Source: JAVVEG01 sp041751425
Lineage (GTDB): Bacteria; Pseudomonadota; Gammaproteobacteria; Pseudomonadales; Pseudohongiellaceae
DNA: 64,000 nt
Reading direction: 5' to 3'
NCBI GenBank assembly: GCA_041751425.1
Contig: JBGSXL010000019.1
Location: 8,796 to 72,795, forward strand
A program made the position numbers and the translations under genes. Under the pieces are notes generated by a model, which saw only the letters and a list, made by a program, of their open reading frames with translations, had not been told where the DNA came from and did not search any database. Each line of letters opens with the position of its first letter. Position 1 is the first letter of the stretch. Positions 25,674 to 34,566 of the stretch are shown here, one piece after another.

Positions 25674-26035
25674 TTATGCAAGGCCCGTTCTACGCGAAAC
25701 AATAACTCATCCGGTGAAAAGGGTTTGATTACGTAGTCTGTGATTCCTTGTTGCAGGGCGTCGATGACATCCTCTTCGCGCCATTGAGATGCCAATACGA
25801 GAATAGGGATATTCAGGCATGCTTCGTCCTGCTTCAGGATCTCAACGATTTCATACGCGTTTCGCCCTGGCATCTGGTAATCGAGTATGAGCAGATCTGG
25901 CGGTGATGCCAGAATCTGCGTGAGGGCTTCCTCGCCATCGGTTGAGCTGCACACGGTATACCGTTTACGTTCGAGTCTAAACCGTAGCAAATCAATCAGC
26001 AGAGGATCGTCATCAGCAATGTAAATGGTAGTCAT
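25670..26035 (-). CDS. Stand-alone response-regulator receiver protein
   Basis: This 121-aa receiver domain (CheY/PleD-like) has no output domain. The acidic pocket is Asp8-Asp10 (ADDD), the phosphoacceptor Asp52 in LILDYQMPG, and the switch residues Ser83 and Lys104 (VIKPFSPDEL). It is first in the operon and coupled by ATGA to the barrel gene, so phosphorylation probably controls polysaccharide assembly by protein contact rather than transcription. No kinase gene is nearby. A TATAAT-like box on the minus strand at 26072-26077 may be its promoter -10. Confidence 0.9.
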   Translation of the reverse strand: MTTIYIADDDPLLIDLLRFRLERKRYTVCSSTDGEEALTQILASPPDLLILDYQMPGRNAYEIVEILKQDEACLNIPILVLASQWREEDVIDALQQGITDYVIKPFSPDELLFRVERALHK

Positions 26036-26121
26036 GAGTTTTAACCTGTTCTTAAATATCTTCGATTACCGATTATAAAAGAACAGAAAGAACTATTGGT
26101 ACTTCCAAAACAAAGTTGAGA

Positions 26122-27291
26122 TCACTGTTCTTCCACATGCACGGTTTGCCATCCCCCGGAGCGGACTTGAGAGATTACAATGCCACTGGTGGCCGCGTGT
26201 TTATCTGAAGACATCAATACATCAACGCCAGTTACAGGGTCGTGATAGTTGAGTGTCTCCATGCCGGCCAGAAAACTTTCCAGCGTTAAGTCGGGGCCTG
26301 CTGCTTCGAGGCCACGGATAAGGGCTTCGGTGCCAATCCGTCCAAGTACGGCACCAGTGCTTGGGAATTCATTGTACGCGCTTTGATACGCATTGATCCA
26401 CGCTGTTGTTTCCGGGTTATCGCGTCTTTCTTCGATATCAGGCCATGCAGAACCGCCGTACATGCCTTCTGTAACTCCACCCGGTGCTTGCGCGATAACG
26501 GTGTGAAATCCAGCCTGAGAGACGATGAACCGAACATCATCCCAACCCATATCACGCGCAGTGGAAGCGATTGTCATGATAGGGCGCACTGCAACCGCCA
26601 GCGCAATCAGTTCACAATTGGCTGCACGCAAACGTGAGAGGGCACCTGTAAAATCGCTCTCATCCTGACGGTGCGAAGTGGATTCTGCCAGAGTCAGAGC
26701 AGGATTTCTGACGGTTGCGTCTTGTACTGCGCGATTAACTTCCTCACCGAAATCCGAAGGGATATACATGACACACAAATTTTGTATGTCGTGCTCTGCG
26801 ACCAGATAGTCAATGCCTGCAGTGATTGCTTGATAGTAGTCAGCACCAAAAGTGAAGCGACGAGAGAAGTCTCCTTCAGTCAACATCTGACCGGACAACG
26901 CCAACGGCATAATACTTGGTACTTCATTGCGATCCATCAGCGGAAAGGAGGCCAGATTGTGTGGTGTTCCCAGGCTGAGCAACATCGCGAATACATTATC
27001 GTTCTGCACCAGCTTGTTGTTGTTTTGAACGGCACGTGGCACCTGATAGGCGTGATCTTCAACAATATAACGGATAGTGCGGCCATGAATACCGCCATTG
27101 CTGTTGATCTCATTAAACATCATCTGCGCTGCACGTGACGCCGGAACCGAGAATGTGGCAAATGGCCCAGACATGTCGTGATTGCCACCGATAATAATTT
27201 CAGTATCTGTGACACCACGCACCTGTTGTTCTTCGGAGCCACCACAGGCGACCAGCAATCCTGCCATCAATAGACCTGTCAGTTTCTTCAT
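26122..27291 (-). CDS. Liv-type ABC transporter substrate-binding lipoprotein
   Basis: This 389-aa periplasmic-binding-protein type I lipoprotein (lipobox LVAC, then GGSEEQQ) is of the branched-chain amino acid/HAAT family. It starts TDTEIIIGGNHDMSGPFA and contains FNEINSNGGIHGRTI, the typical N-lobe helix and strand. The ATG at 27291 has GGGAGG 6 bases upstream. It is the last gene of the livH-M-G-F-ligase operon. The adjacent acyl-CoA ligase suggests the ligand may be a carboxylic acid (aromatic, fatty or dicarboxylic) rather than an amino acid. Confidence 0.88.
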   Translation of the reverse strand: MKKLTGLLMAGLLVACGGSEEQQVRGVTDTEIIIGGNHDMSGPFATFSVPASRAAQMMFNEINSNGGIHGRTIRYIVEDHAYQVPRAVQNNNKLVQNDNVFAMLLSLGTPHNLASFPLMDRNEVPSIMPLALSGQMLTEGDFSRRFTFGADYYQAITAGIDYLVAEHDIQNLCVMYIPSDFGEEVNRAVQDATVRNPALTLAESTSHRQDESDFTGALSRLRAANCELIALAVAVRPIMTIASTARDMGWDDVRFIVSQAGFHTVIAQAPGGVTEGMYGGSAWPDIEERRDNPETTAWINAYQSAYNEFPSTGAVLGRIGTEALIRGLEAAGPDLTLESFLAGMETLNYHDPVTGVDVLMSSDKHAATSGIVISQVRSGGWQTVHVEEQ

Positions 27292-27340
27292 AGTAACCTC
27301 CCGCGGCCACAACCGCGTCATTAGTGCTTGAATAGTGCGT

Positions 27341-29161
27341 TCAATACATTGAGTCGATGAGATGTTTGTGTTTCTGTTCCACCAGCGAGCGCTTCAGCTT
27401 CATGGTGGCGGTCAGTTCTTCGTCTTCTGCTGTTAATAAAACGTCTATCAAGCGGAAATATTTAATCTGTTCTACCTGAGCGAATGCTTTATTGGTTTCG
27501 GTAATCACACCCTCGATCAGTTCCACGATTTCCTGTGCGCGACACAGCGATGTGAAGTCGGAGAAGTGTACCTGTTGGTCTTGGGCGAACTTCTCTACAT
27601 TCTCCTGATCAATCATGATCAAGCATGTCAGGTATTTGCGTTTGTCGCCAATGACCACTGCATCAGAAACGTATTGCGAAAACTTGAGTCGACTCTCAAT
27701 CTCGGCTGGCGTGATGTTTTTGCCACCTGCTGTGATGATGATGTCTTTGATACGACCGGTGATGGTCAACATTTCATTTTCCAGTCGTCCGGTATCGCCT
27801 GTGTGCAGCCAGCCATCGCGAATATCTTCAGCGGTTTTTTCCGGCTTGCGCCAGTACCCGGCAAACACATGGCCGCCCCGGACTACAATTTCACCCTCGT
27901 CGGATATGCGAACCTGTGTTCCCGGCAAGGGGTGGCCAACAGTCCCGATTTGTTGGCGCTCTAGTGTGTTCAGGGAAATGATGCCTGAGCTTTCGGTCAT
28001 GCCATAACCTTCAAACAACGGCACGCCAATAGCCTGAAACCATTTAATCAGCTCAGGTGCAATGGGTGCTGCTCCAGTAGTGGCCCGACGAATATTGGCC
28101 ATACCGATCAGGTCGCGAATATTACGCAGCACCAATAAATTCCAGACATGGAAGTTAAGGCGTGTCAGCCAGGAAGGGGAATCCGTTGCTTGCATCGCGT
28201 GACCGGCAGCTACAGCTCTGTCAAACGCCCAACGGCCGAACGCGGTGGCATCGCTGCGTTGGTTGCGCAGGCTGCTGTAAATCTTCTCCCACAAGCGAGG
28301 AACGGCTGTAAACGTGTGCGGAGAGACTTCACGCAAATTATCAAACACAGTTTCTGGACTTTCAGCGAAATTCACGGTACTGCCTTTTTGAATGGGAATC
28401 TCTACCGAGATGAGCCGCTCAAGAATATGGCAGAGTGGCAGGAAGCACAGTTGCTGGTCGCTTGCGCTCACATCCAGCATTGCCTCAATGGCGCGCAGCT
28501 GAAACAAAATATTGCCATGTGTGATCATCGCGCCTTTGGGCGCACCTGTGGTGCCTGAGGTGTAGATCAGCATCCGCACTTCATCAGGTTGCGATTTTGT
28601 GATCTCGGCACTGAACAATTCTTCCGCATCGTCCGTGTTACCAGATGCATAGAGTTGGTCCAGGAACATCACCATTGGATCTTCAAAGTCACGCAGCCCT
28701 TTCTTATCAAACACGATCACTTTCTTAAGTGATGGCACTTGGTCGCGAATTTCCAGATATTTGTCCAGTTGTTCATCGTCTTCCAGAAACAGAAAGCGGG
28801 TCTGGCTGTCGTTAATCAGATAGGCAAGTTGCACTGCGCTGTCAGTGGTATAAACGCCATTGCTGATTCCACCAGCTGAGCAGATACCCAGGTCGCAGTA
28901 TAGCCATTCTTTGTTATCCTCGCTGAGAATTGAAACCACTTCGCCGCGTTGCAGGCCCAGCTTCAGTAGCGCAACACCCACTGAGCGTGCGCGCTCATAG
29001 TACTCCTGCCAGGTATGGCTCTGCCAGATTCCCATATCCTTTTCACGATGCGCAATGTTATTGCCGCGAGCAAGACATTGCTTACGCCACAGTTTTACGA
29101 TGGTGTCGCAACCGTCAATCAATGGGGTTTCTGTTTTGTTATCGTTCATAGCTTGCATCAT
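27341..29161 (-). CDS. AMP-forming long-chain acyl-CoA synthetase-like ligase
   Basis: This 606-aa adenylate-forming enzyme makes acyl-CoA from a free acid, ATP and CoA. Motifs are the P-loop YTSGTTGAPKGAMITH (near 200), GYGMTESSGIISLN, DGWLHTGDTGRLE, the hinge GRIKDIIITAGGKNITPAEIE and a C-terminal Lys region (TMKLKRS). These match the long-chain FadD/FAA-like branch. The start overlaps the livF stop as TGATG. Being inside an uptake operon, it probably traps the imported acid as its CoA thioester (vectorial acylation is inference). Confidence 0.9.
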   Translation of the reverse strand: MMQAMNDNKTETPLIDGCDTIVKLWRKQCLARGNNIAHREKDMGIWQSHTWQEYYERARSVGVALLKLGLQRGEVVSILSEDNKEWLYCDLGICSAGGISNGVYTTDSAVQLAYLINDSQTRFLFLEDDEQLDKYLEIRDQVPSLKKVIVFDKKGLRDFEDPMVMFLDQLYASGNTDDAEELFSAEITKSQPDEVRMLIYTSGTTGAPKGAMITHGNILFQLRAIEAMLDVSASDQQLCFLPLCHILERLISVEIPIQKGSTVNFAESPETVFDNLREVSPHTFTAVPRLWEKIYSSLRNQRSDATAFGRWAFDRAVAAGHAMQATDSPSWLTRLNFHVWNLLVLRNIRDLIGMANIRRATTGAAPIAPELIKWFQAIGVPLFEGYGMTESSGIISLNTLERQQIGTVGHPLPGTQVRISDEGEIVVRGGHVFAGYWRKPEKTAEDIRDGWLHTGDTGRLENEMLTITGRIKDIIITAGGKNITPAEIESRLKFSQYVSDAVVIGDKRKYLTCLIMIDQENVEKFAQDQQVHFSDFTSLCRAQEIVELIEGVITETNKAFAQVEQIKYFRLIDVLLTAEDEELTATMKLKRSLVEQKHKHLIDSMY

Positions 29162-29931
29162 CAGCGCCAGGTCTTCTTTCTTTTCCAGCGTTTCTCACCA
29201 CGGTCACTTGACGCGCCATGGCCCAAATAGAATTCGCGTATATCATCAGAATTAAGTAGCTTCTCGGCAGAGCCGGCCATCACGATGCGGCCTATCTCCA
29301 GTACGTAACCAAAGTCGGCCGCCTGCAAAGCAACCTGTGCGTTCTGCTCCACCAACAGAATGGTAACGCCTTGCTCCTTGTTGAGTCGTCTGACAATGGT
29401 GAAGATTTCCTGCACCAACAGAGGCGACAGTCCCAGAGAAGGCTCATCCAACAACATCAGTGAGGGGCGTGACATCAAACCGCGACCGATGGACAACATT
29501 TGTTGCTGACCTCCGGAAAGTGTGCCGGCTGTCTGCTTGTGGCGTTCCTTCAGCACAGGGAAATAGTCGTAAACCATTTCTGTATCGCGTGCAATTTCTG
29601 CTTTGTCACGCCGGGTGAATGCGCCCATGGCAAGGTTTTCTGCAACGCTCAGAAACGGAAATACCTCGCGGCCTTCGGGTACGTGCGACAAGCCTTTTTT
29701 TACCAGTTGATCGGGTTCGTGGCCATCAATGCGCTCGCCATGCAGATAAATTACGCCTTTATGCGGCGCCAAAGCGCCGGAGACGGTTTTCATCAATGTG
29801 GTCTTGCCAGCACCATTGGCACCGAGGATAGTGACGATCTTGCCTTCGGGCACTTCTATAGACACACCGCGCAATGCCATGACCGGGCCATAGAAGGTTT
29901 CCAGGTTACGCACATCCAGAATGATGCTCAT
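29161..29931 (-). CDS. livF: LivF-type ABC ATPase
   Basis: This 256-aa ATP-binding subunit of a branched-chain-amino-acid-type (HAAT) importer has Walker A GANGAGKTT, the signature LSGGQQQ and Walker B LMLLDEPSLGL, followed by an H-loop region written VEQNA as in LivF proteins. An AGGAGG-type site precedes the ATG, which overlaps the livG stop by ATGA. It pairs with LivG beneath the LivH/LivM membrane subunits. The C-terminal tail is basic (RGEKRWKRKK). Confidence 0.93.
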   Translation of the reverse strand: MSIILDVRNLETFYGPVMALRGVSIEVPEGKIVTILGANGAGKTTLMKTVSGALAPHKGVIYLHGERIDGHEPDQLVKKGLSHVPEGREVFPFLSVAENLAMGAFTRRDKAEIARDTEMVYDYFPVLKERHKQTAGTLSGGQQQMLSIGRGLMSRPSLMLLDEPSLGLSPLLVQEIFTIVRRLNKEQGVTILLVEQNAQVALQAADFGYVLEIGRIVMAGSAEKLLNSDDIREFYLGHGASSDRGEKRWKRKKTWR

Positions 29932-30698
29932 GGCACCTCCTGTGTGCCCAGATAGGCTTCGATAACTTTAGGATCGGCCTGCACTTCGGCGGCCGTGCCC
30001 ATCGCCAATGGCTTGCCTTCAGCAACTGCCAATACGCGATTGGAAACACGTGAGACCAGGCTCATGTCATGCTCTACCATTAGCACAGTCAAGCCTAAAT
30101 CTTTTTGCATGTCTTCTATCGACCATGCCATGTCCTGTGTTTCTTCCACGCTCAAACCGGAAGCGGGTTCATCCAGCAGTATCAATCGTGGTTCTGAAGC
30201 AAGAGCCCGGGCAATTTCTACCAGTTTACGAATCCCGTAGGGCAGACCAGCAATCAATTTGTCGCGATACGCTGCCAGTTCCAGAAAATCGATAACTTCC
30301 TCGACAATGCGCCGATGCTCACGCTCCGAACGGCGCACTTTAGGAAAAAATAACATATCTTCGTACCAGCGCGTACCGCGACGTGAATGGCGACCGATCA
30401 ATAGATTCTGCAGTACGGTAGAGTGGTCGAACAACTCTATATTCTGGAAGGTGCGCGCAATACCGAGAGCCGCAATTTCGTGTGCAGGCAAACGAGTAAT
30501 GTCTTTGCCATCGAACAAAATTTTGCCACCAGAGGGTTCATATAAACGGCTGATCAAATTGAATATGGTTGATTTACCCGCGCCATTGGGTCCGACAATG
30601 GTAAACACTTCGCCGGGCTCGACGCTGAAGCTGACATTGTCTACAGCCTTCACGCCACCAAAAGCGATAGAGAGCGACTCGACCTGCAGCAGACTCAT
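29928..30698 (-). CDS. livG: LivG-type ABC ATPase
   Basis: This 256-aa ATPase is the partner of LivF. It has Walker A GPNGAGKST, the signature region replaced by the LivG-type GLPYGIRKLVEIARAL, Walker B LILLDEPASGL and H-loop VEHDMSLV. ATGA overlaps at both ends tie it to livM and livF. It powers import by the same transporter. Confidence 0.93.
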   Translation of the reverse strand: MSLLQVESLSIAFGGVKAVDNVSFSVEPGEVFTIVGPNGAGKSTIFNLISRLYEPSGGKILFDGKDITRLPAHEIAALGIARTFQNIELFDHSTVLQNLLIGRHSRRGTRWYEDMLFFPKVRRSEREHRRIVEEVIDFLELAAYRDKLIAGLPYGIRKLVEIARALASEPRLILLDEPASGLSVEETQDMAWSIEDMQKDLGLTVLMVEHDMSLVSRVSNRVLAVAEGKPLAMGTAAEVQADPKVIEAYLGTQEVP

Positions 30699-31792
30699 CG
30701 CATGCGCTCCGTCTTCAAATAAGTGCGGGTGCGACGGAACATGCCCTTTCTATACAGCGGAAACAACTCCAACCATGTACGCAGACGTAACCATAAACCG
30801 TAAAGGCCGCGTGGTTCGTAAATGATCATCAATAGAATAATCAAAGCAAACACAGCGGTATCCATGCCTGGGTACGCAGCCAGGCTGATAGGCGTACTGG
30901 TGTTGATGAATTCACGGAAGATGGAAATCGATTGTGGCAACAGCACAACAACGAAGGCGCCGAAGAAGGCTCCATGAATAGAGCCAAGTCCGCCAATCAC
31001 AACTTGCAAAAGCAATGTGATGGAGATCAACACAAGAAAGCTTTCGTAATTTACTGCCTGCGCCAGATGCGCGTATAACGCGCCAGCCAGTCCGGTTATA
31101 GCGCAAGAGAGCGCGAATGCGATGGTCTTGGTGCTCGCCACATTGATGCCGAGTGCGCGGGCAGAAACCTCACTGTCGCGTACTGCCAGAAACGAGCGTC
31201 CCGTGGGAGAGCGCAGCAGATTGACATAACAAAGCGTGACCAGAACCAACACCGTCAGGCACAGATAGTAAAATGCGATAGGCGTACCGTAGCGGTCAAT
31301 TTGAAAACCGAAAAACTGGATCGCGGGTGCAAATAATCCTGCAACTCCACCGGTGATAGGTTGGGCAACGATCGCGATATCTTCGATGATGATGCTCAAT
31401 GCCAGCGTGGCGATCGCAAGATAGATGCCGCTCATGCGACCAAGGGGGCGAGCAATCAACGCACCTGCAACGCCGCTTATCAGCCCGCTGGCCAAAAGGG
31501 CGGGTACAAAGTGCCAGCCACGGATCATTAATGCCAGATGGGCAAAAGCCCCTATCGCCATAAAAGCCGCGTGACCCAGACTAACCTGCCCGGTATGGCC
31601 GGCAATCAGCATCAGGCCCAGACCGGCAAGTGACCAGATGACGACGGATGTCAGCTCGCCGATGTAATAGTTGCCGATCAACCATGGCAGCAGCAGCGCA
31701 AGCACCAAAAGTGCTGCGTATTTGAGTAGATGCCGGCGATCTTCAAACAGATTGATATCGTCGTCGTAGCTGTTTTTGAACAATATGCGCAT
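30695..31792 (-). CDS. livM: LivM-type ABC permease
   Basis: This 365-aa inner-membrane subunit has about ten helices and the family segment AGHTGQVSLGHAAFMAIGAF, with IGGLGSIHGAFFGAF near the C-terminal coupling helix. It carries an N-terminal cytoplasmic extension of about 25 residues (NSYDDDINLFEDRRHLLK) and a basic C-terminal tail. It lies 6 bases after livH and overlaps livG. Confidence 0.92.
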   Translation of the reverse strand: MRILFKNSYDDDINLFEDRRHLLKYAALLVLALLLPWLIGNYYIGELTSVVIWSLAGLGLMLIAGHTGQVSLGHAAFMAIGAFAHLALMIRGWHFVPALLASGLISGVAGALIARPLGRMSGIYLAIATLALSIIIEDIAIVAQPITGGVAGLFAPAIQFFGFQIDRYGTPIAFYYLCLTVLVLVTLCYVNLLRSPTGRSFLAVRDSEVSARALGINVASTKTIAFALSCAITGLAGALYAHLAQAVNYESFLVLISITLLLQVVIGGLGSIHGAFFGAFVVVLLPQSISIFREFINTSTPISLAAYPGMDTAVFALIILLMIIYEPRGLYGLWLRLRTWLELFPLYRKGMFRRTRTYLKTERMR

Positions 31793-31798
31793 GGTCGT

Positions 31799-32677
31799 CT
31801 ATACCTTTTTCTGGCTGATCTGGGCGAACAGACCGCCGGGTCGCAGAATCAGCACTAACAGCATCAGCACATAAGGCGCCACAGGTCCCAGCCCGGATGG
31901 CAGGTAACGGCCTGCGAAAGGTTCTACGATTCCCACCAACAGACCACCCGCCAGCGCGCCGGGCAGTGAACCGAGCCCTCCGATGACAGCGGCAGCAAAG
32001 GCCTTGATACCGAATACCAGTCCAACAGACGGTTCTACGGCGCCCTTGGCTGCAAACAGCACACCAGCGATGGCGGCCACAACACCGGAGAGTCCCCAGA
32101 CGATGGCGTTTACGCGTTTTACAGGGATGCCCATATAGTAGGCGGCCATCTGGTTCTGGCTGCTGGCCTGCATGGCCACCCCCAGACGCGTGTGTGCGAA
32201 AAAGAAGTACAAAGCGGAGGTCAGCAGGACGGTCGCAAATATAATAACGGCATCAACCAATGGAATGACAAGTCCACCGAAGCCTAGCGTGCGGCCAGCG
32301 AAAGGCGATTGCAGCGATACGGGATCATGACCCCAGATGACGCCAGCCACGAAACGCATCAGGAAGCCCAGAGCTATGGTCAGGATCACCATGGCAAATT
32401 GTGGTTGGCCAAATATGCCCCGCAATACCAGCCTGTCGAGAAGATAGCCGAATACGCCCATGACCACAGCGGCGCAGATCAGTCCTAGCAGAAATGGAAA
32501 ATCCATATAGTTGGTATTGATGAAAGTGATACCAAGAAAAGCGCCGAGCATCAGCATATCGCCCTGGGCGAAGTTGACTGCTTCGGATGCCTTGTAAATC
32601 AATACAAAGCCCAGCGCCAATAAACCGTAGATGCAACCGTTAGCAATACCACTGACGAGAAGTTGAGCGATATCCAT
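31799..32677 (-). CDS. livH: LivH-type ABC permease
   Basis: This 292-aa inner-membrane subunit is first in the importer operon. Family signals are ALGFVLIYKASEAVNFAQGD at the N-terminus and GGLGSLPGALAGGLLVGI, the coupling region. ATG at 32677 is preferred over the TTG one codon upstream. The promoter must lie in the 180 bases shared with the divergent CDGSH-fusion gene, which also hold the long palindrome. Confidence 0.92.
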   Translation of the reverse strand: MDIAQLLVSGIANGCIYGLLALGFVLIYKASEAVNFAQGDMLMLGAFLGITFINTNYMDFPFLLGLICAAVVMGVFGYLLDRLVLRGIFGQPQFAMVILTIALGFLMRFVAGVIWGHDPVSLQSPFAGRTLGFGGLVIPLVDAVIIFATVLLTSALYFFFAHTRLGVAMQASSQNQMAAYYMGIPVKRVNAIVWGLSGVVAAIAGVLFAAKGAVEPSVGLVFGIKAFAAAVIGGLGSLPGALAGGLLVGIVEPFAGRYLPSGLGPVAPYVLMLLVLILRPGGLFAQISQKKV

Positions 32678-32762
32678 CAAATCTGACCTGTTATTATTTG
32701 CGGTACAACACTACCGGTAAATGCAAACAGGTTTCAAGTGAAATCGATCCGATCGCAGCACC

Positions 32763-32820
32763 AATAAATAGGGTCAGAGTAAAAATACAGTACTGTATTT
32801 TTACTCTGACCCTATTTATT
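32763..32820. repeat. 58-bp perfect palindrome (REP/MITE-like)
   Basis: Two 28-base arms (32763-32790 and 32793-32820) are exact reverse complements around a central TA, so the whole element is a perfect palindrome. Each arm contains AATAGGGTCAGAG. Sequences of this AGGGTCAGAGT type recur in many proteobacterial genomes and, from memory, are associated with REP-type elements and RAYT transposases. It sits between livH and the CDGSH-fusion gene, 40 bases before the latter. No second copy was seen in this window. Confidence 0.7.
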
Positions 32821-32859
32821 CTGTTTATTGCTGACAATGAATCCATCAGGAGGTAAACA

Positions 32860-34401
32860 ATGCCCCAGCCAGTAATAGCCAACAACAAGCCGATAAAGAT
32901 AGATATCAAACAAGGCGAGGAACATTACTTTTGTGTCTGCGGGCGCTCGCAAAGTCAGCCGTTCTGTGATGGTTCACATAAGGGGACATCTTTCAAACCG
33001 CAACGATTCGTAGCGGAGGAAACTGGTGAAGCCTATTTGTGTCAATGCAAACATAGTGGCAACCTCCCTTATTGTGACGGTACTCATAAAGGTTTTACTG
33101 CCGATCAGGTAGGTAAGGAAGGCCCGGGCATTAAACAGAACAACGAAGGTTTACCAACACCGAAAGCAACCCCGGAAGAGCCCACTGTTGAGTTTATTCA
33201 TCAGCTGGCAAAAGAGGGTTTGACGAGCATGGGGCACCATGGGCCCATGGTGTCCATGGGAGTGCCACGCAGCGAATTGCCACATTGGGACGATCTGCAG
33301 ATTATGGTCGCCCAGATGGCCACCAAACCCCTGATGGAAGACGCTTCAGTCGCTACTCAGCTGGTTATTGGGCCTGAAGCGAAAAAGCCTTTGGTGTTAG
33401 AAATTCCTCTGTTTGTTTCGGATATGAGCTTTGGGGCGCTGTCAGAAGAAGCCAAAATAGCGCTTGCCAGAGGTGCGGAGCTGGCCGGCACAGGCATTTG
33501 TTCAGGCGAAGGGGGCATGTTGCCCGAGGAGCAGGCGGAGAACTCGCGCTATTTTTATGAGCTGGCCAGTGCGCGGTTTGGTTATACAGAGGATTTACTG
33601 ACCAGAGTGCAGTCTTTTCATTTCAAAGGCGGCCAGGGTGCTAAAACCGGTACGGGTGGACATCTGCCGGGCATCAAGAACAAAGGTAAGATCTCGTTGG
33701 TCAGAGGTATCCCGGAGGGCGAGCCAGCAATTTCGCCACCCACTTTCAGAGATCTGAGCAGTGTTACGGATTTCAGAAATTTTGCCGGTCGTGTCAGAGA
33801 GATTACCGGCGGTATACCGGTTGGTTTTAAACTCAGCGCCAACCACATTGAGCGCGACATTCAGTTCGCTCTGGATGCCGGTGCGGACTACATCATTCTG
33901 GATGGTCGTGGTGGTGGTACAGGCGCGGCGCCAGCAATGTTTCGTGATCATATCAGCGTGCCGACTATTCCCGCGCTGGCACGAGCACGCAAATATCTGG
34001 ATGAGCAAGGTGCAAGTGGTCGGGTCACACTCATTATTACCGGAGGCTTGCGTGTACCAATAGAGTTTGTCAAAGCCATGGCACTGGGTGCAGATGGTAT
34101 TGCCCTTTCAAATAGTGCGATGCAAGCGATAGGCTGCGTGGGCGCGCGAATGTGTAACACGAATAATTGCCCGGCGGGTATTGCGACGCAACGGGAGGAT
34201 CTGCGTAAGCGGCTCAATGTTGATGTGTCTGCGCAACGTCTACAGCGTTTTTTTGAATCGTCTGTGGAGTTAATGCAGGTGATGGCGCGGGCATGCGGGC
34301 ATGACGCACTAAGCAAATTCTCCATCGAAGACCTTGCCACTTGGCATCGCGAGATGGCGTTACTGTCAGGCGTCAGGTATTCCGGGGTGGGTCAGCCGTG
34401 A
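32860..34401 (+). CDS. Tandem CDGSH iron-sulfur / glutamate-synthase-like fusion
   Basis: This 513-aa protein has two CDGSH domains fused to an FMN-binding glutamate-synthase (GltB central) domain. The first cluster has Cys25, Cys27, Cys36 and His40 (CVCGRSQSQPFCDGSH), the second Cys61, Cys63, Cys72 and His76. Each should bind a [2Fe-2S] through 3Cys:1His. The barrel domain (about 130-500) shows SDMSFGALSEEA, GEGGM, KGGQGAKTGTGGHLPG and DGRGGGTGAAP, plus the 3Fe-4S-type Cys set in MCNTNNCPAGIA. It lacks the glutaminase domain, so it is likely a redox enzyme rather than a full glutamate synthase. AGGAGG lies 6 bases before the ATG. Confidence 0.88.
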   Translation: MPQPVIANNKPIKIDIKQGEEHYFCVCGRSQSQPFCDGSHKGTSFKPQRFVAEETGEAYLCQCKHSGNLPYCDGTHKGFTADQVGKEGPGIKQNNEGLPTPKATPEEPTVEFIHQLAKEGLTSMGHHGPMVSMGVPRSELPHWDDLQIMVAQMATKPLMEDASVATQLVIGPEAKKPLVLEIPLFVSDMSFGALSEEAKIALARGAELAGTGICSGEGGMLPEEQAENSRYFYELASARFGYTEDLLTRVQSFHFKGGQGAKTGTGGHLPGIKNKGKISLVRGIPEGEPAISPPTFRDLSSVTDFRNFAGRVREITGGIPVGFKLSANHIERDIQFALDAGADYIILDGRGGGTGAAPAMFRDHISVPTIPALARARKYLDEQGASGRVTLIITGGLRVPIEFVKAMALGADGIALSNSAMQAIGCVGARMCNTNNCPAGIATQREDLRKRLNVDVSAQRLQRFFESSVELMQVMARACGHDALSKFSIEDLATWHREMALLSGVRYSGVGQP

Positions 34402-34566
34402 TTGGTGGCAGAGCTGCAAAATGTTATGGGCCGTAGTGGCTTCTGAAACTGCGCCCATTCAGTTGAAAAATCCTTAGGCGGTACTTTGGCATGATGTGAT
34501 AATCTTTACCAAGTTCCTGGTCATACGATCATTGGTCAAATAATAAATTTGAGAGGCTCGAACACT

